From positions 52,821,546 to 52,885,545 of the forward strand of contig CM071600.1 of assembly GCA_036435485.1 (NCBI GenBank): 64,000 bases of DNA. Reading direction: 5' to 3'. Below are positions 1 through 11,210 of this stretch, one piece after another; position 1 is the first letter of the stretch; each line of letters opens with the position of its first letter. The notes beneath the pieces are model-generated. The model saw only the letters and a list, made by a program, of their open reading frames with translations, made no database searches and had not been told where the DNA came from. The DNA comes from Saposhnikovia divaricata (taxonomy: Eukaryota; Streptophyta; Magnoliopsida; Apiales; Apiaceae). A program made the translations under genes and the position numbers.

Positions 1-308
1 GGGCAGAGATTCTTTTGTACGAAGTCATATCTTTCTTGGTACAAACCTCATAGATTTTGAAGGGATTATTCTTCTATAGGTTTCTCTTAGACTAAGCACT
101 GCTCTACACTTTTTATTCCCCTTACCTGCTCCTTTTTCTCAGAGATTCTCGTAGGTGCCCCTACTTGGTTGCTTTAGTGCCCTTATAAGTTTTGAGTCCC
201 TCTTCTTAGAGGCATTCTTCATCCCTTAGGCTTTTTCTTTCAGCTTCTTTTTTTATCCCAGAGTTCTTATTTTTTTTCTTCTCTCCTATTCTGAATACGG
301 ACTTCGTT
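1..308. other. T-rich stretch with no recognisable gene
   Basis: Pyrimidine-rich sequence just upstream of the RNase H-like remnant. All forward frames are broken by stops and no motif was recognised. It may be decayed upstream sequence of the same retroposed gene, but nothing in it proves this. Confidence 0.4.
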
Positions 309-780
309 TGGCTCCCCCCAGAAATCCCGTTTGTAAAGATCAGTGTTCATTGTATCACAACAGTTGGTCCTCATCAAATGGCAATATTAATGGTGTTGGA
401 TTCATTATTAGAGATCATGAAGGGACGATGTTGTGGGGGCCATGGGTCCAATGCCTGGTCTCTCAAATCTGCAAGCTCTTCTCTGGGGGGTTCACGCAGG
501 CATGGTGGAAGCGTTGCGTCTAGGAAAAGAAAAAACTCCCATAGAAACTGATAACAGAGAGGTGTACGATGTGAATCGTTTGCAAGAACATGCTTTTATC
601 AACCCTGAGCTGGAAGAAGTGATTCACCAGATTAACTCTCTTCATCGTAACTTCTTCAAACCCGGGATCACAGATAGAGATATCTCTCTTGTTCCTCTGC
701 GTATGAACCGGACGGCTGAATATCTTGCAAACTATGGATGGGCCAACATGCTTTCCTTTGACAAGATCCCAGGAGTTTTT
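309..780 (+). pseudogene. LINE-type RNase H-like domain, upstream part (split by CACTA)
   Basis: This is the upstream part of an RNase H-like domain (RVT_3 type) found at the C-terminus of plant L1-type LINEs and in proteins derived from them. Visible blocks are a W-x-PPE start followed by FVKISV near 309-355, then NGVGFIIRDHEG (about 385-425), then LQALLWGVHAGMVEALRLG (about 469-525), then ETDNREVYDV. These blocks lie in three different frames, so at least two indels separate them; one is in the G run near 434-440. The last readable frame ends in ...KIPGVF at 780, where the CACTA element begins. The downstream part resumes in the same phase at 31006. The decay shows it was already a pseudogene or became one. 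The match to the LINE RNase H family is by recognition of the domain, not by alignment. Confidence 0.7.
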
Positions 781-1270
781 AACTAGTACAGAAATGACCT
801 ATAGCGTCGCCACTTATAGCGTCGGTTATTGACCTATTGCGTCGGACTTTTACCTATTGCGTCGGTTGTTTGCATTAACCGACGATATAGGCCTATTGCC
901 AAAAGCTTTGGCGTCGGTTGTTTGCATCAACCGACGCTATAGGTAGAGCCTATAGCGTCGCCCCTTAAAAGGGCGACGCTATAGGTATACCTATAACGTT
1001 GCCATTAAAATACGGACGCTATAGGCTATACCTATAGCGTCGCCTCCTAAAATGCCGACGCTATAGGTATAGCCTATAGCGTCGCCCTTTGAAATGCCGA
1101 CTCTATAGGTATAGCTTATAGCATCGCCCTTTGAAATGCCGACGCTATAGGTGTAACTCAAAAATAACAATATAGCGTCGCACCTATAACGTCGGTTGTT
1201 TGAATTAACCGCCGCTATAGGTGTAGCTTATAGCATCGCCCCTTAAAATGCCGACGCTATAGGTATAACT
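781..1270. repeat. CACTA left terminal and subterminal repeats
   Basis: Left terminus plus a dense array of direct and inverted copies of ACCTATAGCGTCGGC and its complement GCCGACGCTATAGGT. Neighbouring copies face each other, so each pair can fold into a hairpin with an AT-rich loop. In CACTA elements such subterminal motifs bind the transposase (known for the family). The matching array is at the right end. Confidence 0.88.
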
Positions 1271-1301
1271 TAAAAAATTAAATAAATATAAGAATAAAGG
1301 C

Positions 1302-1794
1302 CAAAAAATTAAATAAAAATAGGAAAAATGACAATTTTTGAAAATAAATTCATACACACCAAAGTAGTCATACTCACTATTTGTGTGATGAATATTACAT
1401 TATTTTCACTAATTTTCCATTTTTTTTTTATTTTTTCCCCATTTTTAACTAGTTTGTAAAAGAAATCAAAAAATTAAATAAAAATTGGAAAAATGCCAAT
1501 TTTTGAAAATAAATTGAGACACACCAAAGTAGTCATACTCACAATTTGTATGATCAATTTTACCCTACTTTCAATAATTTTCCATTTTTTTTATTTTCCC
1601 ACATTTTTAACTAGTTTGTCAAATAAATCAAAAAATTAAATAAAAATAGGAAAAATGACAATTTTTTAAAATAAATTCATACACACCAAAGTAGTCATAC
1701 TCACTATTTGTGTGATGAATGTTACCTTATTTTCACTATTTTTTTATTTTTTTTTATTTTTCCCCATTTTTAACTAGTTTGTAAAAGAAATCAA
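1302..1794. repeat. Tandem repeat, three copies of about 163 bp
   Basis: Three head-to-tail copies start at about 1302, 1467 and 1629, and a fourth start at 1792 is soon lost. Each contains AAATTAAATAAAAATAGG, then a block with ACACACCAAAGTAGTCATAC, then a T-rich tract and AACTAGTTTGT. The copies differ by scattered substitutions. It is non-coding CACTA interior. Confidence 0.85.
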
Positions 1795-1834
1795 AAAATT
1801 AAATAAAATTTAATTTTTTATCAAAAAATGAAAT

Positions 1835-1842
1835 AAAATTTA

Positions 1843-1878
<36 letters not shown>

Positions 1879-1885
1879 TAAATTT
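1835..1885. repeat. TA microsatellite inside an inverted repeat
   Basis: A run of about 15 TA units is flanked by AAATTTAGGATAT on the left and its complement ATATCCTAAATTT on the right, making one long perfect palindrome. Shorter TA runs follow near 2280-2302 and 2344-2358. No gene is visible from 1795 to 2483. Confidence 0.8.
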
Positions 1886-2483
1886 AATTTAAAATTTATA
1901 CACATTCAAGTATTCATGCTAACTATTTTTTTGATGATATTACCTAATTTTCTAATAATTTGTTTTTTCCCTCCCTCTTTTTCATGTAGTTTGTAGAATT
2001 ACTTGATAAATTAATTAAAATTGGGGAAAAAGTCAAAATTTGATTTAAAATTCATACATAACGAATGTTAAGATTTTTTTCAAAATATTTATCAATGATC
2101 CAACCGTACGGATGTTAAGATTCATCCTTTTAAATGTTATTGCCAAAATTTCAGAAAAAAATATATTTAATTGATTTGGTAATTTAACGGTCAACTAGTA
2201 ATTTGACCGATACCCCTAACTATTAAAATTTTAAAAATTTATTTATTAATTTATAATTTAAACAATAGAAAAATATAACTTATATATATATATATATATA
2301 TAATATGTATATTATATTATTTATAATGTATAAAAATATAAGGTATATATATATATAATATATATTACATTATTATTATGTATAAAATATTAAAAGTGTA
2401 ATTGTTTAATTGCTTAGCAAAAAAAGTGTATTGTTTAATATTCACAATTCAAAAAAATGAAAATAGATAGATAGGGATTTAGC

Positions 2484-2783
2484 TAATGCCACGTCAGAAA
2501 TATTGTGGGTCCCACAATTGCCACGTCAGCAAATGCCACATTAGCACATGTGGGTCCCACTTCTGCCACGTCACCATTTATTAAAATAAAAAAATATCTA
2601 ACGCAACACCAGCAGTTAGTGTTGCATGATGTGAAACACTGTGGGTAATACGCAACACTAAATTATATCTAACGCAACACCAGTTCAGCTCAGTTGCAAA
2701 AGACCCAAAATTTCTATCTAACGAAACGCTTTCTGTGCAACGCTTTGTAAAAAGGGTTGCGTATGTGCGTTTATGGCGTAGTG
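2484..2783. mobile_element. Possible terminus of a second, unrelated CACTA-like element
   Basis: Read on the minus strand, the segment begins CACTACGCCATAAACGCACA, which starts with CACTA. It holds its own subterminal motif TATCTAACGCAACACCAG at about 2595 and 2666, with a variant near 2717. These differ from the GCGTCG motifs of the large element. Copies of GCCACGTCA and two GTGGGTCCCAC palindromes occupy 2490-2575. No partner end was found in the window, so it is probably a remnant carried inside the larger CACTA. Confidence 0.45.
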
Positions 2784-3115
2784 TAGGGTTCTTTGTTCAC
2801 ACGACTCGACTGTCTCGACACAAACACTGAAAGTCTGAAACACAGTCCTTCACCGCCGCGACCGCGATACAGGCGTACTGCGAGAGCGAGACAGGAGACA
2901 CAGTCCGATTCATTCTATTACTTTTAATTACTGACTTACCTGGTTAGTCAATAGATTCTTATCTTTGAATTCAATTGATTCGTATTGTATCTTAGATTCA
3001 ATAGATTCGTTTATCTGGTTCAATAGATTTTTATTTTATCTTAGATTCAATATATTCGTTATTTTTTGTTTAATTATCTAGTTATCTTCGAATTAATAGT
3101 TTATCTGGAACTAGA
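2784..3115. other. Leader-like GC-richer segment, no ORF
   Basis: From 2790 to about 2935 the sequence is unusually GC-rich for this interior, with many CGAC and GAGAC words; it then turns into T-rich sequence with repeated ATAGATTCGTT words. This resembles a 5' UTR plus the start of an intron from some captured gene, but no coding frame supports that. Confidence 0.3.
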
Positions 3116-3720
3116 TTATCCCTCTTTGGAAATTTTAACTAATCTCTGAATGGCATATGCAAACTTGATTCTGCGCACCATCAAGTCCTTTTTGCCCATG
3201 TTAGCATACATAGTCATTAGAAATTGAAAAGCAGACTTTCTCGAGGCCACTGGGATGACCTGTTCAGATGTCTTTAAATATGTCACAGCTTTAACCATGT
3301 CACCAGCTTGCAGGTAACCTTTGGCTGCTATAACAAATGCAGACCAGTCCATAGTACTAAAACATCAGTTTCCATCTTCATTAGGAACTTCTGCATTCAG
3401 CCTATGTCCAAAGCATTTGCATATGCATTTAAAATGGTTAAATATGTGTTCTTGTTCATTTCAGTTCCTTTTTCTTCCATTTCCTGCACTAAAGAATCTA
3501 GCTTGGCACGCTTTTCAAGAGAAGCATGTAATTTTAACATGACATTGTAAGAGATGGTTTTGCAACCACTCAGGTTTCTTATTATCTGCATAACACTTTC
3601 CACTTTCTCCAGCCATTTAGCATCGGCATAGCTAATCAGGAGAGATTCATATGTCTGAAAATCTTTGGACGTTATTGGAATGTTATTAAAATATTCCTCT
3701 GCTTATTGCACACCATGAAC
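3116..3720 (-). pseudogene. Captured fragment of a P-class pentatricopeptide repeat (PPR) protein gene
   Basis: The minus strand encodes an organellar PPR-protein fragment. Order from 3720 downward: KVHGVQ-stop-AEEYFNNIP, YESLLISYADAKWLEKVESVM, YNVMLKLHASLEKRAKLDSL, VQEMEEKGTEMNKNTYLTIL, NAYANALDIG, then MDWSAFVIAAKGYLQAGDMV and KAVTYLKTSE. These are P-class PPR helix pairs of the sort seen in plant mitochondrial PPR proteins. Breaks are a TAA just after KVHGVQ, a TGA after LDIG near 3400, and a frame change before MDWSAF near 3350. No start or full repeat array is present. It lies inside the CACTA element with no retroposon signature, so capture by the CACTA is the likely origin. The family call is firm; the exact parent gene is not known. 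Confidence 0.75.
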
Positions 3721-4638
3721 CTTTGATATGAAACCTTTGATATTAGGCCATATATGCATTATGTGTTTTGCAATTAAGGGCCCCTTTAGAGCGATATGTG
3801 GTTTAAAATTAGATCATATATTCATATATTCGAAAATTACCCCTTCCAGTAAAATGCTAACAGTTGTGCCTTATATTATGCAGGTCACACATTAATGCTT
3901 CATCTTAATTTTTATGTAGTACATGTGATGAGGTTTAATGGTTTATGGTACGTCCGCAAGTCCTTTATATAGTGTCCCGTATACAAGTTGAGCTGTCAAG
4001 ACTTGCCATTATTTGTTTTTCTATTAATCATAATTTAGACACAGAGGATGCTTCCGCAACAGAACATGTGTGTAGTTTGTAATATTCTGTGATCTCATTG
4101 TCTTTACATAACACTGGTTCTATACTAGAGATTTTACTGCTTCTATTATCTGAATATAAGAGAAAGTGACCAGGTCCAGCATTGATACTTCGTACATATT
4201 CTAAGTATCCATGCCACATGGTCATTCCATAGTTGCATTTTTTTCATGTTCTGTTGCATCTGTTTATCACTTATTAATATGAAGAAACTTAGTGACAACA
4301 TTTGTATTTTAGCATTTGAGTTGTGATCTTCTGTTTTAGTCAGTGTAGTTCTTTTTTTTTTTAATTCTGCTGATATATGTGCTGTATTTCAGGTTTCGTG
4401 ACTTGTTATTTGTAAACATCAAGTGGTTTATTTTGCAAGGATCTCATGCTTTGCTAGGTGCTGGCTGTTGCAGTGCTGTTGAAATCTGAGAATTTTTATT
4501 CATGTATTTTTATTCATATATTTTTATTCATGTATTTTGTATTTTGTTGAACTATCTCTGTCTACATTCTGCAACTCTATTACTGTAGTGTAAACTCCAA
4601 GTGCTTGCTGGTTCTAACGTCTATTACAATATCCTGCA
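3721..4638. other. CACTA interior without recognisable gene
   Basis: AT-rich, with scattered short frames in both strands and no recognised domain. ATTTTTATTCATGTATT-like words repeat three times near 4493-4542. It may contain further introns or UTRs of captured genes. It ends at the TSD (CTGCA, 4634-4638) of the nested Athila element. Confidence 0.35.
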
Positions 4639-5362
4639 TGTTGTGCTAAAATAAATGACAATTAGAATCGCAAGCGCACAATTCGTTTCGTTGTAATATT
4701 TAATGATTCGTTCCTCAGGGACTAATGTTTTCGCATTCCTTAATTTTAACTTAGTCGAATTAGAACAAGTTGATTTTGAAATTTGGGTTTTAAACTATTA
4801 AATTACTAAAAAAAAATCCATTTTAAACTGATTAATTAAAACTAATTTATTCTAAAAATTAATTATTCTAGAATTATTCTACAAATTTAAAAGTTCTAAA
4901 TTCGAATTAAAACTAAAAATTATTCTAATTAAAAAGAAAAATCTAAATTATTTTAATCTAAACCTTTTTATATTTTAAGAATTAAATTTGGAAACAAATT
5001 TTATTTTCAACAGAATTTTCAAAAGACATCGCAGCAAAACCAGTAAAAACTAAAAACTCAACAAGCACGAACACAGCACAGACGGGTCAACTCAGGCATA
5101 TAACTCGTACTCAAACAAAACAGGACATTGAACTCGAATCAAAATAAGAACTCGGCAAATACAGGAAAATAGCAGTGAATCTCAGAACTCGGGAATTTTT
5201 GACTCAGGGACACAGAACAACTCAACAAGCTAATCATACAATCGTAGCAACTCAGTTTATACAACGACTCTTTGAAACAAACCCAACCAGTGAAAACTCT
5301 CAATACAGAACTCAGTATCACAATTCGTGGCAAACTAAACTCGATGACAATTCAAAAATCAC
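4639..5362 (-). repeat. Athila 3' LTR, first piece
   Basis: Matches the start of the right LTR at 26274 over its whole length. It breaks off at the chromovirus insertion, where the 5-bp target reads ATCAC here and ATAAC at 18860; the undisturbed right LTR has ATAAC at the corresponding place near 26994. It carries short ORFs that are repeated in the other LTR and look like chance frames. Confidence 0.88.
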
Positions 5363-8300
5363 TGTAACGCCCCCAAATCTGAGGTCAAAGATTCAGGTCG
5401 TCACATCACCATCCAACCATATCATACCTGTATTAACTGCACAACTCCACAATACATCCTTCCAGACCTCAATCTTAAGCACAAACAAGTTAGAGCCTCA
5501 GAAACGATAATCAAAAGTGCCACTAAATATTACAATTCATTTGTACAAATCAGAGTCTTACGCAATTCAACTTATACAACTATACTTGAAGACAAGTCTT
5601 ACTATTACAGTTGAAAACCTATCAGACTACTCTGTAGTATTGATCAAGAACTAAATCATCTCCGTGGTAAATCTTCTACTCCTCTTCTGCTGGTGCGGAG
5701 TTAATCGGCCAGATTCTTCCCTTTCTGAAAAGTTTTTATAAAGCAAGAATGAGCTACATAACGCTCAGCAAGTTCACCATTTTGCAAAATAATAATGTGG
5801 TTTATTTCGAAAAACATTCCCAACTATATGGGTATATATCTCAGATTTCAAAACATAATTGGACAATGTATATGTCCGAGTTTGAATAAAACATCTATAC
5901 TCACTAAGGAGCTTTAAGAATAACATATGAACCCTTTATAAGGTTCCCATTTCAATATATCTCAAGTTTGAAAATATATACATATGAGTATATCATTTTC
6001 GGCAAAACACTCTACGATTAACATACTGTACAAGGAATACATCATTGCAAACCTCTTTCCTTCCATTAGCTTACAAGGTTTATCATACAAAAACATTTCA
6101 TTCTTTGAAACAATTGCAAGAGTGCACTAACACGTGCCAATCTTTATAGAAAACCTTGCAGTTCTAGATACTGCCCGATGTCAATATTTTCTCATCAAAA
6201 CCACACTATCAGCAACTTGGCAATTAGGCCCAAGAAGCAGTGTTTGAGTATTTTTCCAAAGTGGAGGATGGGACTGGAAGAAAACATAAAAACCTGACAG
6301 GGATTGACGATGATCAGTCGCCACATCCAAGTCCAATAATCCGCGGGTCTTCTCTACCGGTAGAAGGATAGAAACTACATCCGTAACTATCCCCGGGTGA
6401 AAACTACATCCGTAATCACCCTCGATGAAAACTACATCCGTAATCATCCTTCGGCAACACCTGGGCCAGAATAATAATTGATGGACCGCCTGGCTCACGG
6501 CCGCTTACACATCCCGGGAATCGTTCGTCAACGGTTCCCACACCTGCCAGAGTCCCTTTTTCTTTTTCTTTTGAAAACTTGATTTTGATTGAAAACAGAG
6601 TAATTGAGGTCCGACATCAGTCGACCGATGATTCTTGAAATCATACAAGAAGCAGAACCTGACCGGGGGTTTTCGAAAATGTTTTGAGTTCGAAAGAGTT
6701 CGAGTTTGAAAGTATTAAATGTATCTTGGATTGACTTCGTCTTTAAAATAATGAACGATAATTAATAAATAATATTTTAAGATTTAATATTAATAATTAA
6801 TAAAATAATTATTCGATAAAATAAACTTTTAATCCAAGATAGGGTTTCGAGTATTTACGAAGATATGAAAATAATTACTTGAGTATACTATACTCCCCGA
6901 ATGACCCTTCGGGTTTTCGCAATCTAGTTACGATATAATAATATACCGCTCCCCGGTCAATAGTATATACGGACCGCTACGACCTCTATTGCTAGAGTCG
7001 TTGTCCGAGGAAAACATTTCAGTCTAAGTTCAAGGGGTACAAACATATATGTACTTATACAATCTCAATTGCATCCATACTTCGATAAACATAACATTTG
7101 ATATAATTGAAAACTACAAACACAACAGTGAAAGTCCTTGTATATGTATAAGTTTTGAAAAGTAAACTTGCCTTGGTTTGGTTGGGGTGGTCGAGCGTGC
7201 GGAGTCGAACGATCTATACATATGCAATAACCGCTCGTTAGTACCTTAACAATATCTCTTTAATTACGGGGTTTTAGGGGGTACAAAATTAACTTAACGA
7301 CTTCGTCTTATGACACTCTAGCCCCGCTATAGGTTCATGTCATCACTCGATTACGCTCGTCACTTATTCGACTTAATTTAGTTACCACATTCGAATCATA
7401 ACCATTACCCCTAGAATTATGCTCCACTAACGACTTTTTCCCTTGCGCGAAATTTACTCTAGCATTTTTATAAAATTGAAAAATTCTTATTTTAATCCAA
7501 TTCTTATTGGGTGGTCTTCACCACTGCATTTCCTAGTTTCTCAAATTTTTCCATGATCCCACATATATTTTTAGGGGTTTAAACAAGGTTCACAAGGGGG
7601 TCACTTAGTGCAGTCCGGAATCCAGAAACACAATTTACTTCTCCGGCCATAACTTAAAATCTATACATCACCTAGTCATGAACCTTACATTTCCAGAAAC
7701 TACATTCAATTATATTTCCAACAATATATGGTAGGACCTCAGGGGACAAGATTTGAGGGTTCAAAACCAAGTTACAAGACAGGTCAATGTTCCTGGAAAA
7801 ACTCAGCAAGCATGTATTACCTAGATCAACCAATTTTCTCAATTCCACAACACAACCAACACTTAATTCACTTAGTTCATGCTTTATAACACTCATGGAG
7901 ATACATATACTATCCACAATCATAAAAATCACAATCACAACATCAAAACTCAAGATCCATGTCATCCATTACTTATACAACCAAGATTAACACATATATA
8001 CATGGATCTATCACCAAACATTATAAACACTACATGGCCAAAAGGGTTTGTGATCTTTATACCTTCTTGAGCACCTAGGAGCCTTGGATAAGCCTTACAA
8101 AACTCAATAACACCTTGAATGGTCTCCTACAACCCTTACAATCCAAGATCTAAAAGAAAAACCAACCATGGTTACTATTCACAATATCTATTATAATTAA
8201 TATCTTGAAATTGGATGGATGAAATGGCTTGAAACTCTTAACATACCTTGCTTAGATGATGGTGAGGGCCTAGGAGTTATATCTTGATTTATGAGTGATG

Positions 8301-9021
8301 GGAATTGGGGGAGGAAGAATTTTCTTCTTCCTTTTTATGCTAGGCCGAGAGCTTTCTCTTCCAAGGGGGGGGGGGAGAGCTTTTGGTGTTTTTTTGATTT
8401 TTGTGTTTGTTTGTTTGGTGAATAATTGTGTTAAAGGTGTTGGGTGATACATAATGTGTATGTATAGGCAAGGTACTAGCATAGGCATGGTCACATGTAC
8501 TACTTGTCTCCTCTTTTTGAAAAGTAAGGTAACTAGATACTATTCCCCTTCCATTTGGTTAGCTAGTTTACTTATTTCTAACCACTTGGTTGCATGGGAC
8601 TTGCATGCAATACTACTCCTTGTATCATTATTCTTCCACCAATGCTTGTCATTTAATCTTTAATTCGTATCGTATCTTAATTAATCTCTCGTAGTAATAT
8701 TTTGTCGCGTAGAGATTTCCCCTATAATTCCTTAAGTACTTAATTGTGTAAATCCCTCTAATATTCATAATTCCTCGTCATAATCCTTAATAAATCTTTC
8801 AATACTCAAATCATTCTCAAATCCCAAGTTTTATACATCTTACTAATAATAAGACTCTTGCCTTCACAATCTTCCTTTTATCTTACATAGTGAATGCAAC
8901 AACACAGTTTCTCAGACAATCAATTCTATTAATCAACAGGGATGACTAGAAAGGTTCCAAATTGACAATGTCACATGACATTAAATAAAAGAAAATATTA
9001 CAAAAAATTAGGGTTCTTACA
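5363..9021 (-). repeat. Chromovirus 3' LTR (3,659 bp)
   Basis: Near-identical to 15218-18859. The chief indel is an extra run of about 16 bp near 5660-5680. It contains three tandem units with GAAACTACATCCGTAA at about 6370-6446. Short frames on either strand recur in both LTRs and show no domain. Confidence 0.9.
6370..6446. repeat. Short tandem repeat in LTR, three units of about 30 bp
   Basis: Three copies of AAACTACATCCGTAA separated by variable CCCGGG- and CCTCGATG-type spacers. The same array is present in the other LTR at about 16210-16286. Confidence 0.8.
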
Positions 9022-9040
9022 GCCTCCCCTCCTTAAAAAG
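9022..9040 (-). other. Chromovirus polypurine tract
   Basis: On the minus strand AAGGAGGGGAGGC ends exactly at the LTR start TGTAAGAACCC. This is the usual place and composition of the plus-strand priming site for a gypsy element. A diverged copy occurs near 10165-10195. Confidence 0.75.
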
Positions 9041-9055
9041 GATTCCGTCCCGGAA

Positions 9056-9982
9056 TCAGGTTGAAAACAGTTGGGGGTGCTTTTCACGCATCGCGCTCTC
9101 TAGTTCCCATGTTGATTCTTCGACATTCTGGTTCCCCCACAAAACTCTTACTAGTTTGACAACCTTGTTCCTCAGCACCTGTTCTTTTCTATCCATGATT
9201 TCTACGGGTTGCTCTACATATGTTAAGTCTGGTTGCAGATCCACCTGATCATGTTCTATCACATGTCGGAAGTCGGTATGGTAGGGTCGTAGCATGGACA
9301 CATGGAACACATTATGTACTTGCTGCAAGCTCGGGGGTAAAGCCAATTCATAGGCTAACTTTCCAACTCGTCTCAAGATCTCAAAAGGTCCAATAAATCT
9401 CGGGCTTAGTTTCCCCTTCTTACCAAATCTCATCAATCCTTTCCACGGTGATACCTTTAACATCACAAACTCTCCAACCTCATATTCTTTGTCCTTGCAG
9501 GTCTGGTCCGCATACCTCTTTTGTCTGTCTTGGGCCGCTACCAGCCGTCCTCTTATGAGTTTGATAGTTTCTCTTGTCTGTTGGACCAGTTCAGGCCCTA
9601 AAATCTTCCGCTCTCCAACCTCTTCCCAACACAAGGGAGACCGACATCTTCGTCCGTACAAAGCTTCATATGGGGGCATTCCTATACTCGCATGGTAACT
9701 GTTGTTGTAGGAAAATTCGATCAACGGTAAGTGGTCATCCCAACTTCCCTTGAAATCTATGGCACATACTCTCAACATGTCCTCGATGGTCTGGATGGTT
9801 CTCTCACTCTGTCCGTCTGTTTGGGGATGGTATGCAGTACTCATGTTTAACTTGGTCCCCACACAATCCTGAAAACTTCTCCAGAACCTGGAGTTGAATC
9901 TTGGGTCTCTATCTGATACAATGCTCACAGGAACCCCATGCCTTACCACGATTTCCTTAGATATCTCATAAAATTTGACCAT
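9056..9982 (-). CDS. Integrase C-terminal part with chromodomain, chromovirus pol
   Basis: An open frame of 308 residues from ATG at 9980-9982. It starts inside the integrase core: SIVSDRDPRFNSRFW holds the second catalytic Asp and TDGQSERTIQTIEDML the catalytic Glu, while the first Asp and the zinc-binding HHCC part are missing. Then come the GPFEILRRVGKLAYELALP segment, HNVFHVSMLRPY, and a C-terminal chromodomain-like tail (VEIMDRKEQVLRNKVV, LVRVLWGN, ESTWELESAMREKHPQLF). In chromoviruses this tail steers integration to particular chromatin (family knowledge). The stop is close to the polypurine tract, as expected for the end of pol. It is intact while the neighbouring pol sequence upstream is decayed, which is odd. 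It probably cannot act alone because the catalytic triad is incomplete. Confidence 0.85.
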   Translation of the reverse strand: MVKFYEISKEIVVRHGVPVSIVSDRDPRFNSRFWRSFQDCVGTKLNMSTAYHPQTDGQSERTIQTIEDMLRVCAIDFKGSWDDHLPLIEFSYNNSYHASIGMPPYEALYGRRCRSPLCWEEVGERKILGPELVQQTRETIKLIRGRLVAAQDRQKRYADQTCKDKEYEVGEFVMLKVSPWKGLMRFGKKGKLSPRFIGPFEILRRVGKLAYELALPPSLQQVHNVFHVSMLRPYHTDFRHVIEHDQVDLQPDLTYVEQPVEIMDRKEQVLRNKVVKLVRVLWGNQNVEESTWELESAMREKHPQLFST

Positions 9983-10164
9983 TCGAAATAATGGGTTTCG
10001 TAAAAAAAAGCTAATGACTTTTACTTACACTCGTCTGTACCGTAAAGACGTAATATCAATTAGAAATCTTCATTTAATAATTCGTACATATCGTGATTGC
10101 AACAATTTCTCATCCACCCATAAAATTACTATTCGTCCAGGTTTCGAATATTCCCGAAAGTTAG

Positions 10165-11210
10165 GGTTAATGCAGTCTCCTCTCCTTAAAAGGATTCTAT
10201 CTTAAGAACCTAAGGATAATAGTTGTGGATACAATTCCAACCTTACCTTTTCCAACTCTCAGGTTGACACTTCAACCCTATTGTTCTCTCCCTTCGTCTC
10301 ACCAACGCCTTAATGTTGTTCCTCAACGCATACTCTCTTCGACCTGTATTCCTTATCGATTGTTCTATGATTAAAAATTTCTATCCCACTACTCACACGT
10401 TCCTCTTCTACCTTGTTCATAGTATCCGTGTTGAGTCCTTGTATCGTTGGCCCGTGAATGCTTTGTGGTCGTGTTTTGTAATCTGAGACAACGTCAATAC
10501 GCACGGTATTCCTCATATTCCTTCGCTTGATTAGCAGGCATGCGTTGCCTCCCGTCAGCCGTTACCACTTGCTGTGGATACTGTATTGTCTTCGGCATAC
10601 GTCGAACCAGTTCAGCTACTATATCCCCCGTTCATTGACTTCTTCGTAATGCAAGAAAAGCGAAGCTTCTTCTTTCGCGGTACGCTTTACAAGAGACGTC
10701 CTTACGTTCGCATGGTGATGATCATGATAACAACATTCATTCATGGATAAGTTTTTATTCTCGACTGCCCCGTGAAGCCTAAGGCACGACACTAAATATA
10801 ATTTCGATCGTCTGGACAATTCTTCTTCCCTGTCCGTGAACCACAGATCAAATTAGTACATACGCTCAATCTCTTTGTTAAATATACCCGAAAGCACCTT
10901 CAATATTCGAAGTTTAACCTTAAGTCTTTATCTGACGTGATCGCTGCAGAAGTTTCATATTGCACCACCATCTCAACCGTATAATATTTGATAATCTTCT
11001 CAATGGAAAGTCTCTCGTAGGTAAATCACTTGGTCCAACAATTATAACTCAACTAGGGCCATCTCTTGGCTCGGTCTTTGGCGACCCACTTATGAAATTC
11101 ACTATAATCCTGTCCACGTTCAATATTTTCTACAGGCGGAATTAATCCACTAGATCTCTATCATTCTGCTTTTGACATGACGCGTTAGTACTTAATAGTT
11201 TGCCAATACC
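10165..11210 (-). pseudogene. Decayed second copy of chromovirus pol 3' region
   Basis: This stretch repeats 9008-9985 in diverged form and the same order. A tract like TCTCCTCTCCTTAAAAGGAT matches the polypurine tract area. TGTTGTTCCTCAACGCA matches the chromodomain part, GAACCAGTTCAGC the middle of integrase, and CTTTATCTGACGTGATCGCTG the integrase core around SDRD. Indels destroy every frame. Upstream of it (10990-11210) is further sequence resembling the region just before the integrase core. It looks like the original, older interior to which an intact integrase end was later joined. Confidence 0.55.

Noticed and set aside
781..1270. CRISPR-like array
   Set aside because: The repeats are inverted pairs with AT-rich loops, irregular spacing and CACTA borders, in a plant genome.
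4028..4225. 65-residue minus-strand frame in the CACTA interior
   Set aside because: No recognisable motif, no splice context and no similarity to the nearby captured genes.
6181..6498. 105-residue minus-strand frame, repeated at 16021-16338
   Set aside because: It lies inside both chromovirus LTRs, shows no domain, and owes its regularity to a short tandem repeat.
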